Positions 51,980 to 60,524 of a stretch of DNA of 64,000 nt are shown here, piece by piece. Under the pieces are notes generated by a model, which saw only the letters and a list, made by a program, of their open reading frames with translations, was not told where the DNA came from and did no database searches. The position numbers and the translations under genes are program-made. The stretch comes from Azotimanducus sp965220185 (lineage in GTDB: Bacteria; Pseudomonadota; Gammaproteobacteria; Pseudomonadales; Azotimanducaceae), in the NCBI GenBank assembly GCA_965220185.1, contig OZ244807.1, positions 1,426,001-1,490,000 of the forward strand. The letters run 5' to 3'. Within the stretch, counting starts at the first letter, position 1. The number at the start of each line of letters is the position of its first letter.

Positions 51980-53048
51980 TCAGCAGTTCAAATCAACGCG
52001 GTCCCCGCGGGACTCAAGGAGATCTCGGACACTCCGTTCGAGTACCGCAATGGTCCTGTCTCGTCCACGCATCTGCTCGAAATAGGTTTGCAGCGAGGGG
52101 ATTGGCACTCGCAGATGCTCAGCATCCTCATCCTTGGAATCGTCGATTTCGACAAGTCCGCAGCGAAGTGCCTTCTTGAAAGCGCTTTGGGCTTCGGCGA
52201 GCGGCATCCCGTATTCATCGACTGCGATCATTTGAACCTCCGGGACGGTCAAGGGTCTGCCCGTTCGCAGACATGCGCCTATTGATTTGATGTAGTCGGG
52301 ATGATCTGCCCGTGAAATCACATCCTTGTAGAAGTCGATTCGAAGATTGCGGCCGATATCCAAAACGTGCTTGAGCGTGACGGCTGGTGTTTCGCACACG
52401 AAAGCCGATGCGATGCCACGAAGATAGGTGAAGATGCCTCGGATACCCTTCGCTCACATAGGTAATGGCAATCCGGTTGATGTTGTCAGAGATGTCCGGC
52501 GTCACCTGTTGAGCCTCGTCAATGAGCACAAGAAACGTCGTGCCGGGAGGCGCATCAAGACATTCTTCTAACACATCCCAGACAAATTCTCCGTCCTTGA
52601 ATCCTTGTCGAAAAGCGTGTGCGGTCGTTTCATAACCTGTCTTTAAACCGATGTGTTTGTCTCCCAAATGTCCGTGTATCCACTTCTGCGTCGCTTGTTG
52701 CTGAAGCAGGCGCTCGAACCCGCTCGATTTGAGGAATGTCTTGGCAACCGAGAACCCATCGGACAATTGATGTCCGTCCAAGTGAACGGGAATGACCTGT
52801 GCGGTGGCGTCATATCGATATCTGAGCTCACGGAGCACGGATGTTTTACCACTTCCTGGCGGTCCTTGGATAATGGCTGCGTTGTCGAAAGACATGCCTT
52901 TCTCGTTGACTTGCCTGAGCTGCTCCTCGATGTCTTTGAAAATGCGTTCTCGTCCAACAAACAGAAATGGCTCGTCACGTTCGCCACGACCGATCAGGGA
53001 TGCGCGCGCAGCCCTATTGTCGTCTGTGAGGGTGTTTTCAATACGCAT
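51980..53048 (-). pseudogene. AAA ATPase gene with frameshift and internal loss
   Basis: The reverse-strand frame from 53048 encodes FLFVGRERIFKDIEEQLRQV, Walker A IIQGPPGSGKTSVLREL and Walker B TTFLVLIDEAQQVTP, but loses sense after ITYVSEG. A different frame (51980-52399) continues with ETPAVTLKHVLDIGRNLRID and VPIPSLQTYFEQMRGRDR, the C-terminal part of the same family. Compared with the ATPase at 3690-4946, about 90 residues of the middle seem missing. It belongs to the same general ATPase type and is inactive. Confidence 0.7.
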
Positions 53049-53201
53049 GAGGTGCTCGGGCCGGTTTCTTGACGAGTGGTGCCATCGAAAAACGATGCGT
53101 GGATAATTGGTGTATGGTAGGCACCTACATTGTACTGCTACCTACCCAATGTCAAACGTTGGGGCGGTACGCTGCCATAACTACTTGAGGGAATAATTGA
53201 G

Positions 53202-53696
53202 ATGAAAACACTGATGACGACACTCTTGGTTCTTGTTCTTGGGTCGGCAGCCCTCCCCGTTGTTCATGCAGGCTGCTTCCAATCGCTGTCTCTCGGCGCA
53301 TATCCATTAGGTGAATGGTCTGATGCCGGTCGAACGTGGGTTGTATCCGATACTGTCGGATCATTTTCCGATGCCTTCTCGACGCAATCCGCACTGGAAG
53401 CGCAGAAAAATACGCTCATAGCGCAGTGTTCCACGAAAGGAAACGCAGTGATAGCCGACGTTGAGCAGCGCCTGAATGCGCGAAGGGCAGGCCTCAGTGC
53501 CGCATTCGACGCCACATGCACCGATTCAGTGTTTTGTCCGCTGGTTCGCGACATGACAATCAAGGCGCGGGAACAGGAAATTGACACGGAGATTGGCAGA
53601 ATGAAGTCGTGGTATCAAGCAAGCATTGAGAAGTGCAAAGGTCACTTCAACTACACGTTCAATACCTTGAGCCCCCGCTTGTGTGCGAGCGACTGA
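53202..53696 (+). CDS. Small secreted protein of unknown function
   Basis: A 164-residue protein with signal peptide MKTLMTTLLVLVLGSAALPV+VHA. The ATG follows GAGGGAATAATTGAG. Mature residues include a coiled-coil-like stretch (SALEAQKNTLIAQCSTKGNA, VEQRLNARRAGLSAAF) and several Cys residues that could pair. No family recognised. Confidence 0.7.
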   Translation: MKTLMTTLLVLVLGSAALPVVHAGCFQSLSLGAYPLGEWSDAGRTWVVSDTVGSFSDAFSTQSALEAQKNTLIAQCSTKGNAVIADVEQRLNARRAGLSAAFDATCTDSVFCPLVRDMTIKAREQEIDTEIGRMKSWYQASIEKCKGHFNYTFNTLSPRLCASD

Positions 53697-53867
53697 TGAT
53701 TTATGGAATTAATGTCGCAAAATCACCAGGCTGATTCGTTCAATTCTTGACGCTTCATAGGCAACTTCGCCGCCACGTTTGGTCGCGCTTGTCTGAATGC
53801 TTAAGGAAGGTCTGATCAAGTCTACTGCGCTCAGCGCTTCACTTTTCGCTAGATCGCCTCAGCAGAT

Positions 53868-54788
53868 ATGAACGTAACTATTTGTCTATGCACATGCCAG
53901 CGTCCCGCCCTTTTAGAGCGTCTGCTAGAGAAGCTGTCAACGTTTGAGTGGCGAGGTCTTGATCGCCATAACATTCACTTGCTAGTGGTTGATAACGCGC
54001 CTCTGAACGCAAACCGAGTCCTCGTGGATGCGTTTAAGGAGGGTGGGGCTGCCCCCATCAATGCAAGTTATCACGAGGAATGGCAACGAGGACTCGTTCA
54101 TGCGCGCAACACGGCGTTCCGGATTGCTCTTGAGAGTGGTGCAGATTTGATTGCGACTCTTGATGACGATGATATTCCCCAAGAAGATTGGCTCCTGCGT
54201 TTGATTGAGAAGCAGCGCGAAACTTCAGTCGATATTGTGTATGGCACACTTCACGCGCATTCTTCGACCAGAGTTATCAAACAAGAAAATGACAGAGGAT
54301 TTGGATTGCCGCCATTTCATACAAGCATAGCAAACATGCTTATTACCGAAAAATTATTGCATATGATCGGGAAGGGGAAGGGGGAGGGGGAGGGGCAGTT
54401 CTTTGATAGCCGATTTAATCTGATTGGCAGGGAAGATACCGACTTCTGCATAGTGGCGCTGAAGGCAGGGGCAACCATTGCTAGCTGCCCGCAGTCCATT
54501 GTTTACTTTTATAGAGAGCCAAGCCGCTTGTCGAGTTTGGCTCTGTTTCGCAGAGGAGTTGCCAAAGGTTATGCCACGATGGAAATCACCCGCAAACATG
54601 GAACCTTTGCATCGCTCTGTGTTCTTCCAGTGAAGACGGCTTTGAAGGCTTTGCTTATCTTGGCCACGCTTCCCGTGGCAATGTCAACTGAGGCATTAAG
54701 AATGCGGACTTGTTTTCGATTGGGCAAGCTTGTAGGAGTGATGCAAGGATTTTTGCGGATAGACCCGCAAGCTTACTATGGTGGCTAA
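53868..54788 (+). CDS. Family 2 glycosyltransferase
   Basis: A 306-residue GT-A fold enzyme: MNVTICLCTCQRPALLERLL, HLLVVDNAPLNANRVLVDAF, GLVHARNTAFRIALESGADL and the metal-binding IATLDDDDIPQEDWL. GREDTDFCIVALKAGATIAS carries the acceptor-side ED. A GKGKGEGEG run is encoded by a G-rich tract at about 54370-54398. It probably adds a sugar to a surface glycan and opens a glycan gene group that continues at 56499. Confidence 0.85.
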   Translation: MNVTICLCTCQRPALLERLLEKLSTFEWRGLDRHNIHLLVVDNAPLNANRVLVDAFKEGGAAPINASYHEEWQRGLVHARNTAFRIALESGADLIATLDDDDIPQEDWLLRLIEKQRETSVDIVYGTLHAHSSTRVIKQENDRGFGLPPFHTSIANMLITEKLLHMIGKGKGEGEGQFFDSRFNLIGREDTDFCIVALKAGATIASCPQSIVYFYREPSRLSSLALFRRGVAKGYATMEITRKHGTFASLCVLPVKTALKALLILATLPVAMSTEALRMRTCFRLGKLVGVMQGFLRIDPQAYYGG

Positions 54789-54835
54789 ATCAGTCCAGGG
54801 TTTCGATTGCCCCAGTCCACACATACGGAGAAACA

Positions 54836-55255
54836 GTGACTTCAACACGACTGCAAGAAATAGAAAAAGCCCATTATCTACTGAAGGAATATGACGGCTC
54901 GACCGTGACTGCCGTTACTGAAATCTGGGCAGAAGAAAACTTGCGCATGAGCAAGGCAGAGAAAGGCACAGCTGGCTACGATGGCATCTTGCCAGATGGC
55001 CGCGCCCTGCAAGTCAAGTCCAAGAAGCACGGTGCCCATTCGGATTCTGCCACATACTTCACCTTATCTGAGTCATCGATCCAATGTGCCGACTGTGTGT
55101 TGATCGTTTTTGTCGATTACGATACCTGCCGGGTGGAGCGCACCATAGGTCCCGTTTCGATGGACAAGATCAGCCAGGTTGGCCGCACAGGAAATCGGGA
55201 GACCCGCTACTATATCTCAGATATATTGCCACTCGCGCCAAGTTCCAGCCGATGA
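54836..55255 (+). CDS. PD-(D/E)xK-like nuclease-fold protein (DUF6998-like)
   Basis: A 139-residue protein from GTG 54836, preceded by ACGGAG. The stretch TAGYDGILPDGRALQVKSKK has the D-x-n-Q/E-x-K layout of PD-(D/E)xK folds, and SIQCADCVLIVFVDYDTC looks like the following core strand. Its stop overlaps the start of the AlbA_2 protein gene as ATGA, so the two make one operon. Restriction-like activity is inference. Confidence 0.6.
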   Translation: MTSTRLQEIEKAHYLLKEYDGSTVTAVTEIWAEENLRMSKAEKGTAGYDGILPDGRALQVKSKKHGAHSDSATYFTLSESSIQCADCVLIVFVDYDTCRVERTIGPVSMDKISQVGRTGNRETRYYISDILPLAPSSSR

Positions 55256-56460
55256 CAACACGCACTGAATTGCAAGAGATCATTGCGAGCGGCGAAAACT
55301 CTGGCGTGGAATTCAAACGAGACAACCTGCGAGTTCAGGACCTCGCGAAGGAGCTGGTCGCTTTCTCGAACTTTGCGGGTGGCATCGTGCTGCTTGGCAT
55401 TGAGGACGACGGAACAGTCGCAGGCCTGACTCGAAGCGGCTTGGAAGAGTGGGTTATGAACGCTTGTCGCGACAAGATCAGGCCAGCCATTGTTCCTTTC
55501 TTTGAGGTCATTCGCGAGGTGTCCGAAAACAAGGATGTCGCCATCGTGCGTGTGAGCAGGGGCTTTGACGTGCACGCGCTTTGGCACAACAACACGAGCA
55601 GGTACTTGATGCGCGTGGGCTCGCAAAGTCGGGAAGCGAGTCAAGAGGAACTCGCGCGCCTTTTTCAACAAAGAGGTTCCGTGCGGGCTGAGACGCGGCC
55701 AGTATCGGGCGCGGCGCTCGCACATTTGGACCGCAGGCGATTGCGGAACTACTTTGCCGACCTGCGTCAGCAGGACGTGCCGAACGACAAAAACGAAAAA
55801 GAATGGCAGTCGCTCTTGATGAACACAGAGATCATGACCGAGGAAGGCGTCACCGTCGGCGGCGTGTTGCTGTTTGCAAAGGCGCCAAACAGGTTCCTGC
55901 CTCATGCCGGCATCGATGCTGTCGCGTATCCGGGTGTGGAGCAGGATTACAGTGCGCTTGAGCGTGCGCCGCTTCGTGGTCCCATGACGCCGCTACTCAG
56001 CGCAGACGGCGAGTTTGTTGAGAACAGTGTCGTCGAACAGGCGTTGGCATTTGTGCAGCGCAATACGCGAGTTGGAGTCGAGGCCAAGGGTGGAAGGCGC
56101 TTGGCGCGTCCGACCTATCCAGCCGATGCCGTTCGCGAGGGCATTGTCAATGCTCTTGTCCATCGCGACTATTTGCTGACGAGCACCGACATTGTCTTGT
56201 CCGTGTACGAGGACCGGCTAGAGATCGTCTCGCCAGGGCGGCTGCCCAATGGCATCACGCCGGAACGCATGCGCTTTGGCACTCGAACGGCGCGCAATCA
56301 GATGCTCAAGGATGTCATGCGCGACTATCGATATGTGGAGCATATGGGGATGGGCGTTCCGCGCAAGATCATGAAGGGCATGAGAGAACACAATGGCACC
56401 GAACCTGATCTTGTCGAACAGGACGAGCGCTTCATTGTTCGGCTGCACGCGCGCGGCTAA
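55252..56460 (+). CDS. AlbA_2 (Schlafen-like) / HATPase-type ATP-binding protein
   Basis: A 402-residue protein from ATG 55252. The N-terminal AlbA_2 domain shows EIIASGENSGVEFKRDNLRV and LVAFSNFAGGIVLLGIEDDG. The C-terminal ATP-binding part has PADAVREGIVNALVHRDYLL, LSVYEDRLEIVSPGRLPNGI and YVEHMGMGVPRKIMKGMREH. Members act as putative transcriptional regulators or as parts of defence systems. Coupling to a nuclease-like gene makes the second option attractive here but unproven. Confidence 0.82.
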   Translation: MTTRTELQEIIASGENSGVEFKRDNLRVQDLAKELVAFSNFAGGIVLLGIEDDGTVAGLTRSGLEEWVMNACRDKIRPAIVPFFEVIREVSENKDVAIVRVSRGFDVHALWHNNTSRYLMRVGSQSREASQEELARLFQQRGSVRAETRPVSGAALAHLDRRRLRNYFADLRQQDVPNDKNEKEWQSLLMNTEIMTEEGVTVGGVLLFAKAPNRFLPHAGIDAVAYPGVEQDYSALERAPLRGPMTPLLSADGEFVENSVVEQALAFVQRNTRVGVEAKGGRRLARPTYPADAVREGIVNALVHRDYLLTSTDIVLSVYEDRLEIVSPGRLPNGITPERMRFGTRTARNQMLKDVMRDYRYVEHMGMGVPRKIMKGMREHNGTEPDLVEQDERFIVRLHARG

Positions 56461-56498
56461 AATTGCAACTGATTGATCAGTACTCCTAGATCCCCCAC

Positions 56499-57251
56499 AT
56501 GCTCTCTTTCGACCAAGCCGAATTTCGCTACGAGCCGTTTCCGATTGGCCTCGCAAAAGAGGTGCTTGCGCCTGATCACTATCTCGAGTTGGTGGCGGCT
56601 TTCCCCGACATCGCGCATATGAAGCATTTGCGTGGGAATATCGACAAGCTGTCTCTCTCTGAAAAGAGCAACCCGCTTCGCTATCGTAGCTTTGTGCGAT
56701 CGAACCCGCTGTGGCGAGACTTCCATGCCTACATCAAGCGGCGTGGGTTCATCGGCGACATATTGAAGATGCTACGCGAGCGGCATATCGACTTGAAGCT
56801 TGAGCGCAAACCCACCACTGTGGCTGGCGCATGGGTGCGAGTGCTTGGTTCGCTCCTGCGAGGCCAGCCCCCTTACGACTTGACGCGCCTCAGCGCACGC
56901 TTTGAATTTTCGATCGTGCATGGCGATGGTGGCTACTTGAAACCGCACACGGATACCAAGAAGAAAATCATCACGCTGGTCATCTCCATGATTGGCGAAG
57001 GAGAATGGCCGCTTGAGTATGGCGGCGGCACCGATGTCAACCGGGCGCTAGATGACAGCAATGCCTACAATTACGCCAATCGCTCGCTCGAGTTTTCGGA
57101 CGTCGAAATTCTTCACACCTATGCCTTCGAGCCGAATCAGTGCGTGATCTTTGTCAAGACCTTCAACTCATTGCATTCCGTGCGCCCGATTCACGCGCCG
57201 GCGGACGCCTTGCGAAAGTCGCTCACCATCAATATCGAGCGAGCACATTAA
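56499..57251 (+). CDS. 2-oxoglutarate/Fe(II)-dependent oxygenase
   Basis: A 250-residue double-stranded beta-helix oxygenase. The metal triad is His150-x-Asp152 (GGYLKPHTDTKKK) and His226 (TFNSLHSVRP), and Arg239 (ALRKSLTIN) would bind 2-oxoglutarate. It is followed directly by the GT-methyltransferase fusion (the two genes abut), so it may hydroxylate a sugar or lipid intermediate of the same pathway. Confidence 0.8.
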   Translation: MLSFDQAEFRYEPFPIGLAKEVLAPDHYLELVAAFPDIAHMKHLRGNIDKLSLSEKSNPLRYRSFVRSNPLWRDFHAYIKRRGFIGDILKMLRERHIDLKLERKPTTVAGAWVRVLGSLLRGQPPYDLTRLSARFEFSIVHGDGGYLKPHTDTKKKIITLVISMIGEGEWPLEYGGGTDVNRALDDSNAYNYANRSLEFSDVEILHTYAFEPNQCVIFVKTFNSLHSVRPIHAPADALRKSLTINIERAH

Positions 57252-58712
57252 ATGTCCCGCTTCGCCACCAAGCGCAAGAACTGGAAATACATGGGGCTGT
57301 TGCGTTCAACCAAGCGCCGCCCCGGACACAGGGCCGAACCCGTATTGTTTCGCTTGCCAGCCGAGATTGATTCGGCGAATCGCCCGCCGGTGCGCATCTA
57401 TGTCGGCACCGAGCCGCTGCAGCACCGTGCCGAGCGCGTGTTCCTGTGGTCGCTCATCAAGGTGCGCAATCCTGCCCGCGAGTATCAGGTGTATCTGATG
57501 AAGGATCTTGTCGGCTATCAGCGAGACGGTTGGAAGACAGCGTTCAAGACCTATCGCTACGCCGCGCCCTCGCTTGCGGGCAATCAGGGTAGGGCGATCT
57601 ACAACGATGTCGATCAAATATACCTGCACGATCCCGCCGAGCTGTTCGACCTTGACATGGATGAATGCGGCGTGCTCTGCATTGATGATCGCGACTCCTC
57701 GGTGATGCTTATCGATTGCGAACGCATGGCCGATGTCTGGCGCGAAGCCGATGCCAAGACCGAACATCGGCACAAGGTCTTCAGGCGCAAAGCGCAAACG
57801 CGCGGCCTTTGGGGGCAATTGCCGCCGCGCTGGCATGCGCGCGATGCCGAGTATGTGGCGGGCCAATCTGGTTTGCTGCATTTCACCACGCTGCACAAGC
57901 AGCCATGGCATCCGTTTCCGGGTGAGCTCAAATACGAGGCCAATGAAGTTGGTGGGATCTGGCATGCGCTTGAGAATGAAGCCGATACAGCCAAGTTCAC
58001 GCCTTGGTGCAAGGCGCAGCCAAGTGCGCATCAGCTACAGCTCTATGACCTCTACCGGAAGATGCACGTCGAAGGTGATGGCAAGCCACTCGAAAGGCAG
58101 CGCGGAAAACAGAAGAAGGCCGCGTTCGGCGGCGGCTTGCTAAAGCCTCAACTCGGACGAATTGGCGAACTCGTTAAGCGCCATTCGCCTTCAACACTGC
58201 TCGACTATGGAGCAGGCAAGGGGCTTTTCTATCAGGACAGCCCCGATCATGCGCCTGGGAGCCGTCACAAGATATTGCGACATTGGCCGGGCGTTGCCAT
58301 CACATGCTATGACCCGGGGCACGCCCCCTATTCGGCACCTGTATCCGGGCAGTATGACGCCGTGATCGCCACGGACATGCTTGAACATGTGCCGGAGGAA
58401 GATGTGCCTTGGGTGCTCGACGAGCTATTTTCCCTGTGTACAGGCTTCCTGTATGTGGTTGCAGCGTGCTTCCCGGCGCGCAAGCACCTGCCCGATGGCC
58501 AGAACGCGCATTGCACGGTGATGCCGCCGGAGTGGTGGCAAGGACAGGTCGAAGCGGCTGCCAGACGCCGGATAGCTGCCGCGCCTGACGTAGTTGTGTA
58601 TTGGACACTGTGTACGCGAGAAAAAAGCTATTTCTCACTGGGAAGGCGGAAAAGTCCGTTTCGCCCTGGCATCAAATCACGCTACTTTGAAGGCACAACC
58701 CGCGCCGCGTGA
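57252..58712 (+). CDS. Bifunctional glycosyltransferase (GT8-like) / SAM methyltransferase
   Basis: A 486-residue fusion. Residues about 45-230 resemble a GT8-type GT-A enzyme: RIYVGTEPLQHRAERVFLWS and the D-x-D motif in RAIYNDVDQIYLHDPAELF (Asp119, Asp121). Residues about 300-450 are a Rossmann methyltransferase: STLLDYGAGKGLF near 316 and YDAVIATDMLEHVPEED near 368. The pair would glycosylate and then methylate a surface glycan. Its stop overlaps the GTG start of the next gene. Confidence 0.78.
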   Translation: MSRFATKRKNWKYMGLLRSTKRRPGHRAEPVLFRLPAEIDSANRPPVRIYVGTEPLQHRAERVFLWSLIKVRNPAREYQVYLMKDLVGYQRDGWKTAFKTYRYAAPSLAGNQGRAIYNDVDQIYLHDPAELFDLDMDECGVLCIDDRDSSVMLIDCERMADVWREADAKTEHRHKVFRRKAQTRGLWGQLPPRWHARDAEYVAGQSGLLHFTTLHKQPWHPFPGELKYEANEVGGIWHALENEADTAKFTPWCKAQPSAHQLQLYDLYRKMHVEGDGKPLERQRGKQKKAAFGGGLLKPQLGRIGELVKRHSPSTLLDYGAGKGLFYQDSPDHAPGSRHKILRHWPGVAITCYDPGHAPYSAPVSGQYDAVIATDMLEHVPEEDVPWVLDELFSLCTGFLYVVAACFPARKHLPDGQNAHCTVMPPEWWQGQVEAAARRRIAAAPDVVVYWTLCTREKSYFSLGRRKSPFRPGIKSRYFEGTTRAA

Positions 58713-59815
58713 GACACTCAATGCTCGCTGAGCGGTTCGGATGGGCGCCACGCCGGAAAGGGCGAGGCGTGATTGTCTGGGTACGCGGCGAACAAGACTT
58801 GGCGCCGATTCGCAGCATGATTGCGGAACTTGGCCATGAGCAGCCGCGTGTCAATTTCCTGATCGTCAGTGAGTCCGGCCTGTTCGAGTGCCCTGACGGT
58901 GTTCGTCAAGTATCGCACGCGCCGTTCGCGCTCAGCCTTGTGCTGACCGTGTTCTTTTCGCGCACAAGGCCGCAGGCGATTCTGGTCGCGAAGGATGTGC
59001 GCGCCGCGATTGCGCATGCCGCGCAGCGGCGGCGTGTTCCGCTTCACTCGCTGAGCGGTGACTTGGCGAAGCTCAAGGCAGATGTGCAAGCGTCGATCCT
59101 GAATGTGAGCAGAAAGTACACGGGCACGCTCGGGTCCGTGCTCAGCGTCCCCGGCATTCGCAGGCTCTCCGAGCGAAGCTTGCAGCCAATCGCCGATCTT
59201 GATTCGCTTGCTGCTGCGCTTCGCTTTCCACAGCGGATTCTGTGTCTCGGCAACGGCCCGTCGTCTGAATCCGATGAGGTCAAGGCGCTCGTTTCTAACG
59301 ACTTCGACGCCGTGTTTCGCGTCAATCATCGCTGGCTGGATCGAGGACTCTTCACGCGCCCGCACATGGTGTTTGCCGCAGGCTCAAAACCGGTGCGACA
59401 AATTGCCCCGCCGTGCATTTTTTGTGTGCAAGACGAGCAGCGGGCAGAGAAAGTGCGCCGAGCGTGCCTACACTTGACATCTGGCCGCTCTTTAGTCATC
59501 GCCGAGGATCTCGGCATTCTCGAAGACTGGATGCAGCTTGAAGTCGACGGCTTCGGCGGCTTTGCGCCCACTAACGGCACTGTCATGCTGAGTCTTGCGC
59601 GAGCACTCAAGCCGCGCCATATTGCGGTCGCTGGCGTTGACCTCTTCTCAGACGCCGCAGGCGCCTATCCGGGCGATGCCAGCACGGCAAATGCGTATGG
59701 CATATTCCACAGCCGCGACAAGGAGCTTGCGTTCACGCGCCGCTGGGTGCAGGCGGTGGGCGCGGATGACGGCATTGACCTCAGGCTCATAGGACGCGCG
59801 CTCACCTCTCTTTGA
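58709..59815 (+). CDS. GT29-like (sialyltransferase-fold) glycosyltransferase
   Basis: A 368-residue protein starting at GTG 58709 (ATG 58721 is also possible). The C-terminal half carries sialyltransferase-like motifs: an L-motif-like ILCLGNGPSSESDEVKALVS with DAVFRVNHRWLDRGLF, and an S-motif-like PTNGTVMLSLARALKP followed by HIAVAGVDLFSDAAGAY and a late YGIFHSRDKEL. The N-terminal half (GVIVWVRGEQDLAPIRSMIA) is of unknown nature. It is the last gene of the glycan group. Transfer of a nonulosonic acid is inference. Confidence 0.72.
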   Translation: MRHSMLAERFGWAPRRKGRGVIVWVRGEQDLAPIRSMIAELGHEQPRVNFLIVSESGLFECPDGVRQVSHAPFALSLVLTVFFSRTRPQAILVAKDVRAAIAHAAQRRRVPLHSLSGDLAKLKADVQASILNVSRKYTGTLGSVLSVPGIRRLSERSLQPIADLDSLAAALRFPQRILCLGNGPSSESDEVKALVSNDFDAVFRVNHRWLDRGLFTRPHMVFAAGSKPVRQIAPPCIFCVQDEQRAEKVRRACLHLTSGRSLVIAEDLGILEDWMQLEVDGFGGFAPTNGTVMLSLARALKPRHIAVAGVDLFSDAAGAYPGDASTANAYGIFHSRDKELAFTRRWVQAVGADDGIDLRLIGRALTSL

Positions 59816-59897
59816 TCCCTCGGGTGGGAAGTCCACAAGTAGATCAATATCGCGTTCGTCTGTCGCATACCCGCGCGCCATCGATCCGAACACGCCC
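59815..59897 (-). pseudogene. MNT-type nucleotidyltransferase remnant 1
   Basis: About 25 codons of a minimal nucleotidyltransferase (FGSMARGYATDERDIDLLVD) remain, including the G-S-x-x-R-G and D-x-D residues. Both flanking parts are gone: one end meets the GT29-like gene, the other is cut at the CTAG of miniature element B. A similar stretch is at 61564-61638 with about 93% identity. Confidence 0.65.
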
Positions 59898-59899
59898 TA

Positions 59900-60060
59900 G
59901 GAGCCTGCGCCGCAGGAATTCGCGGCTGCAAATCCGCTTCCGCTCGCCCCTTTGAACGCTCGATTTCGTCAAATATGACCCGATATTATCCTCAATCGAC
60001 CACTCAAAGGGACGGCGGAATCGAATTTTCGCTTGCGCAACTTCCTACGGCGCAGGCTCC
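59900..60060. repeat. Miniature element B, copy 2
   Basis: 161 bp from GGAGCCTGCGCCGC to GGCGCAGGCTCC, flanked by TA at 59898-59899 and 60061-60062 within CTAG sites. The internal stem is CCCTTTGA/TCAAAGGG. It shares its right TA with the next copy. Confidence 0.85.
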
Positions 60061-60062
60061 TA

Positions 60063-60238
60063 GGAGTCTGCGCCGCAGGAATTCGCGGCTGCAAATCCGC
60101 TTCCGCTCGCCCCTTTGAACATTTGACCTTGTTCGATTCGATTTCGTCAAATATAGCCCGACATTGTCCTCAATCGATCGTCCAAAGGGACGGCGGAATC
60201 GAATTTTCGCTTTCCTGAATTTCTACGGCGCAGACTCC
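60063..60238. repeat. Miniature element B, copy 3
   Basis: 176 bp from GGAGTCTGCGCCGC to GGCGCAGACTCC, the two ends carrying matching changes relative to copy 2 (GAGTC/GACTC instead of GAGCC/GGCTC). It is slightly longer owing to an insertion near ACATTTGACCTTG. It is flanked by TA in CTAG. Base changes at both ends preserve pairing. Confidence 0.85.
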
Positions 60239-60293
60239 TAGGGAAGGGGTGGCTTGGGCGAGGGGGCGGTACCAGTGTCGCTCCCCTTTATAA

Positions 60294-60497
60294 GTATGGG
60301 CTTGTTCAGACTCGCATCGCTTCAATGGCGATTGAAGCGATGCTCACGAGTTCAATGCCTGACGGCACTGAACTCATTGGGCACATCCATGTGCCCACCC
60401 CTGCGGGCGGCTGAGCCGTGCATTCCCGCTCCTGCGGGAATGTCATTGGGCACATCCATGTGCCGCTATGGAAACTCTGTTATTCAGAGTTTCTATA
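60294..60497. repeat. Multi-hairpin repeat array
   Basis: Consecutive hairpins: GCATCGCTTCAAT-GGCG-ATTGAAGCGATGC, GAGTTCA...TGAACTC around TGCC-TGAC-GGCA, GGGCACA-TCCA-TGTGCCC, CATTCCCGC-TCCT-GCGGGAATG, GGCACA-TCCA-TGTGCC and GAAACTCTG-TTATT-CAGAGTTTC. It shares the opening GTATGG and module order with 47195-47344 but has stems that differ in a compensatory way and one extra TCCT hairpin. The stretch 60239-60293 holds nothing recognisable. Confidence 0.8.
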
Positions 60498-60524
60498 ATG
60501 CGGCCGATGCAGTGAGGGACACCG

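Noticed and set aside
53117..53150. Inverted GGTAGG/CCTACC motif as operator
   Set aside because: The arms are short and imperfect, and the gene it would control is a pseudogene; support is too weak to list.
60294..60497. CRISPR-like array
   Set aside because: The repeated units are hairpins of different sequence without uniform repeats and spacers, and there are no cas genes.
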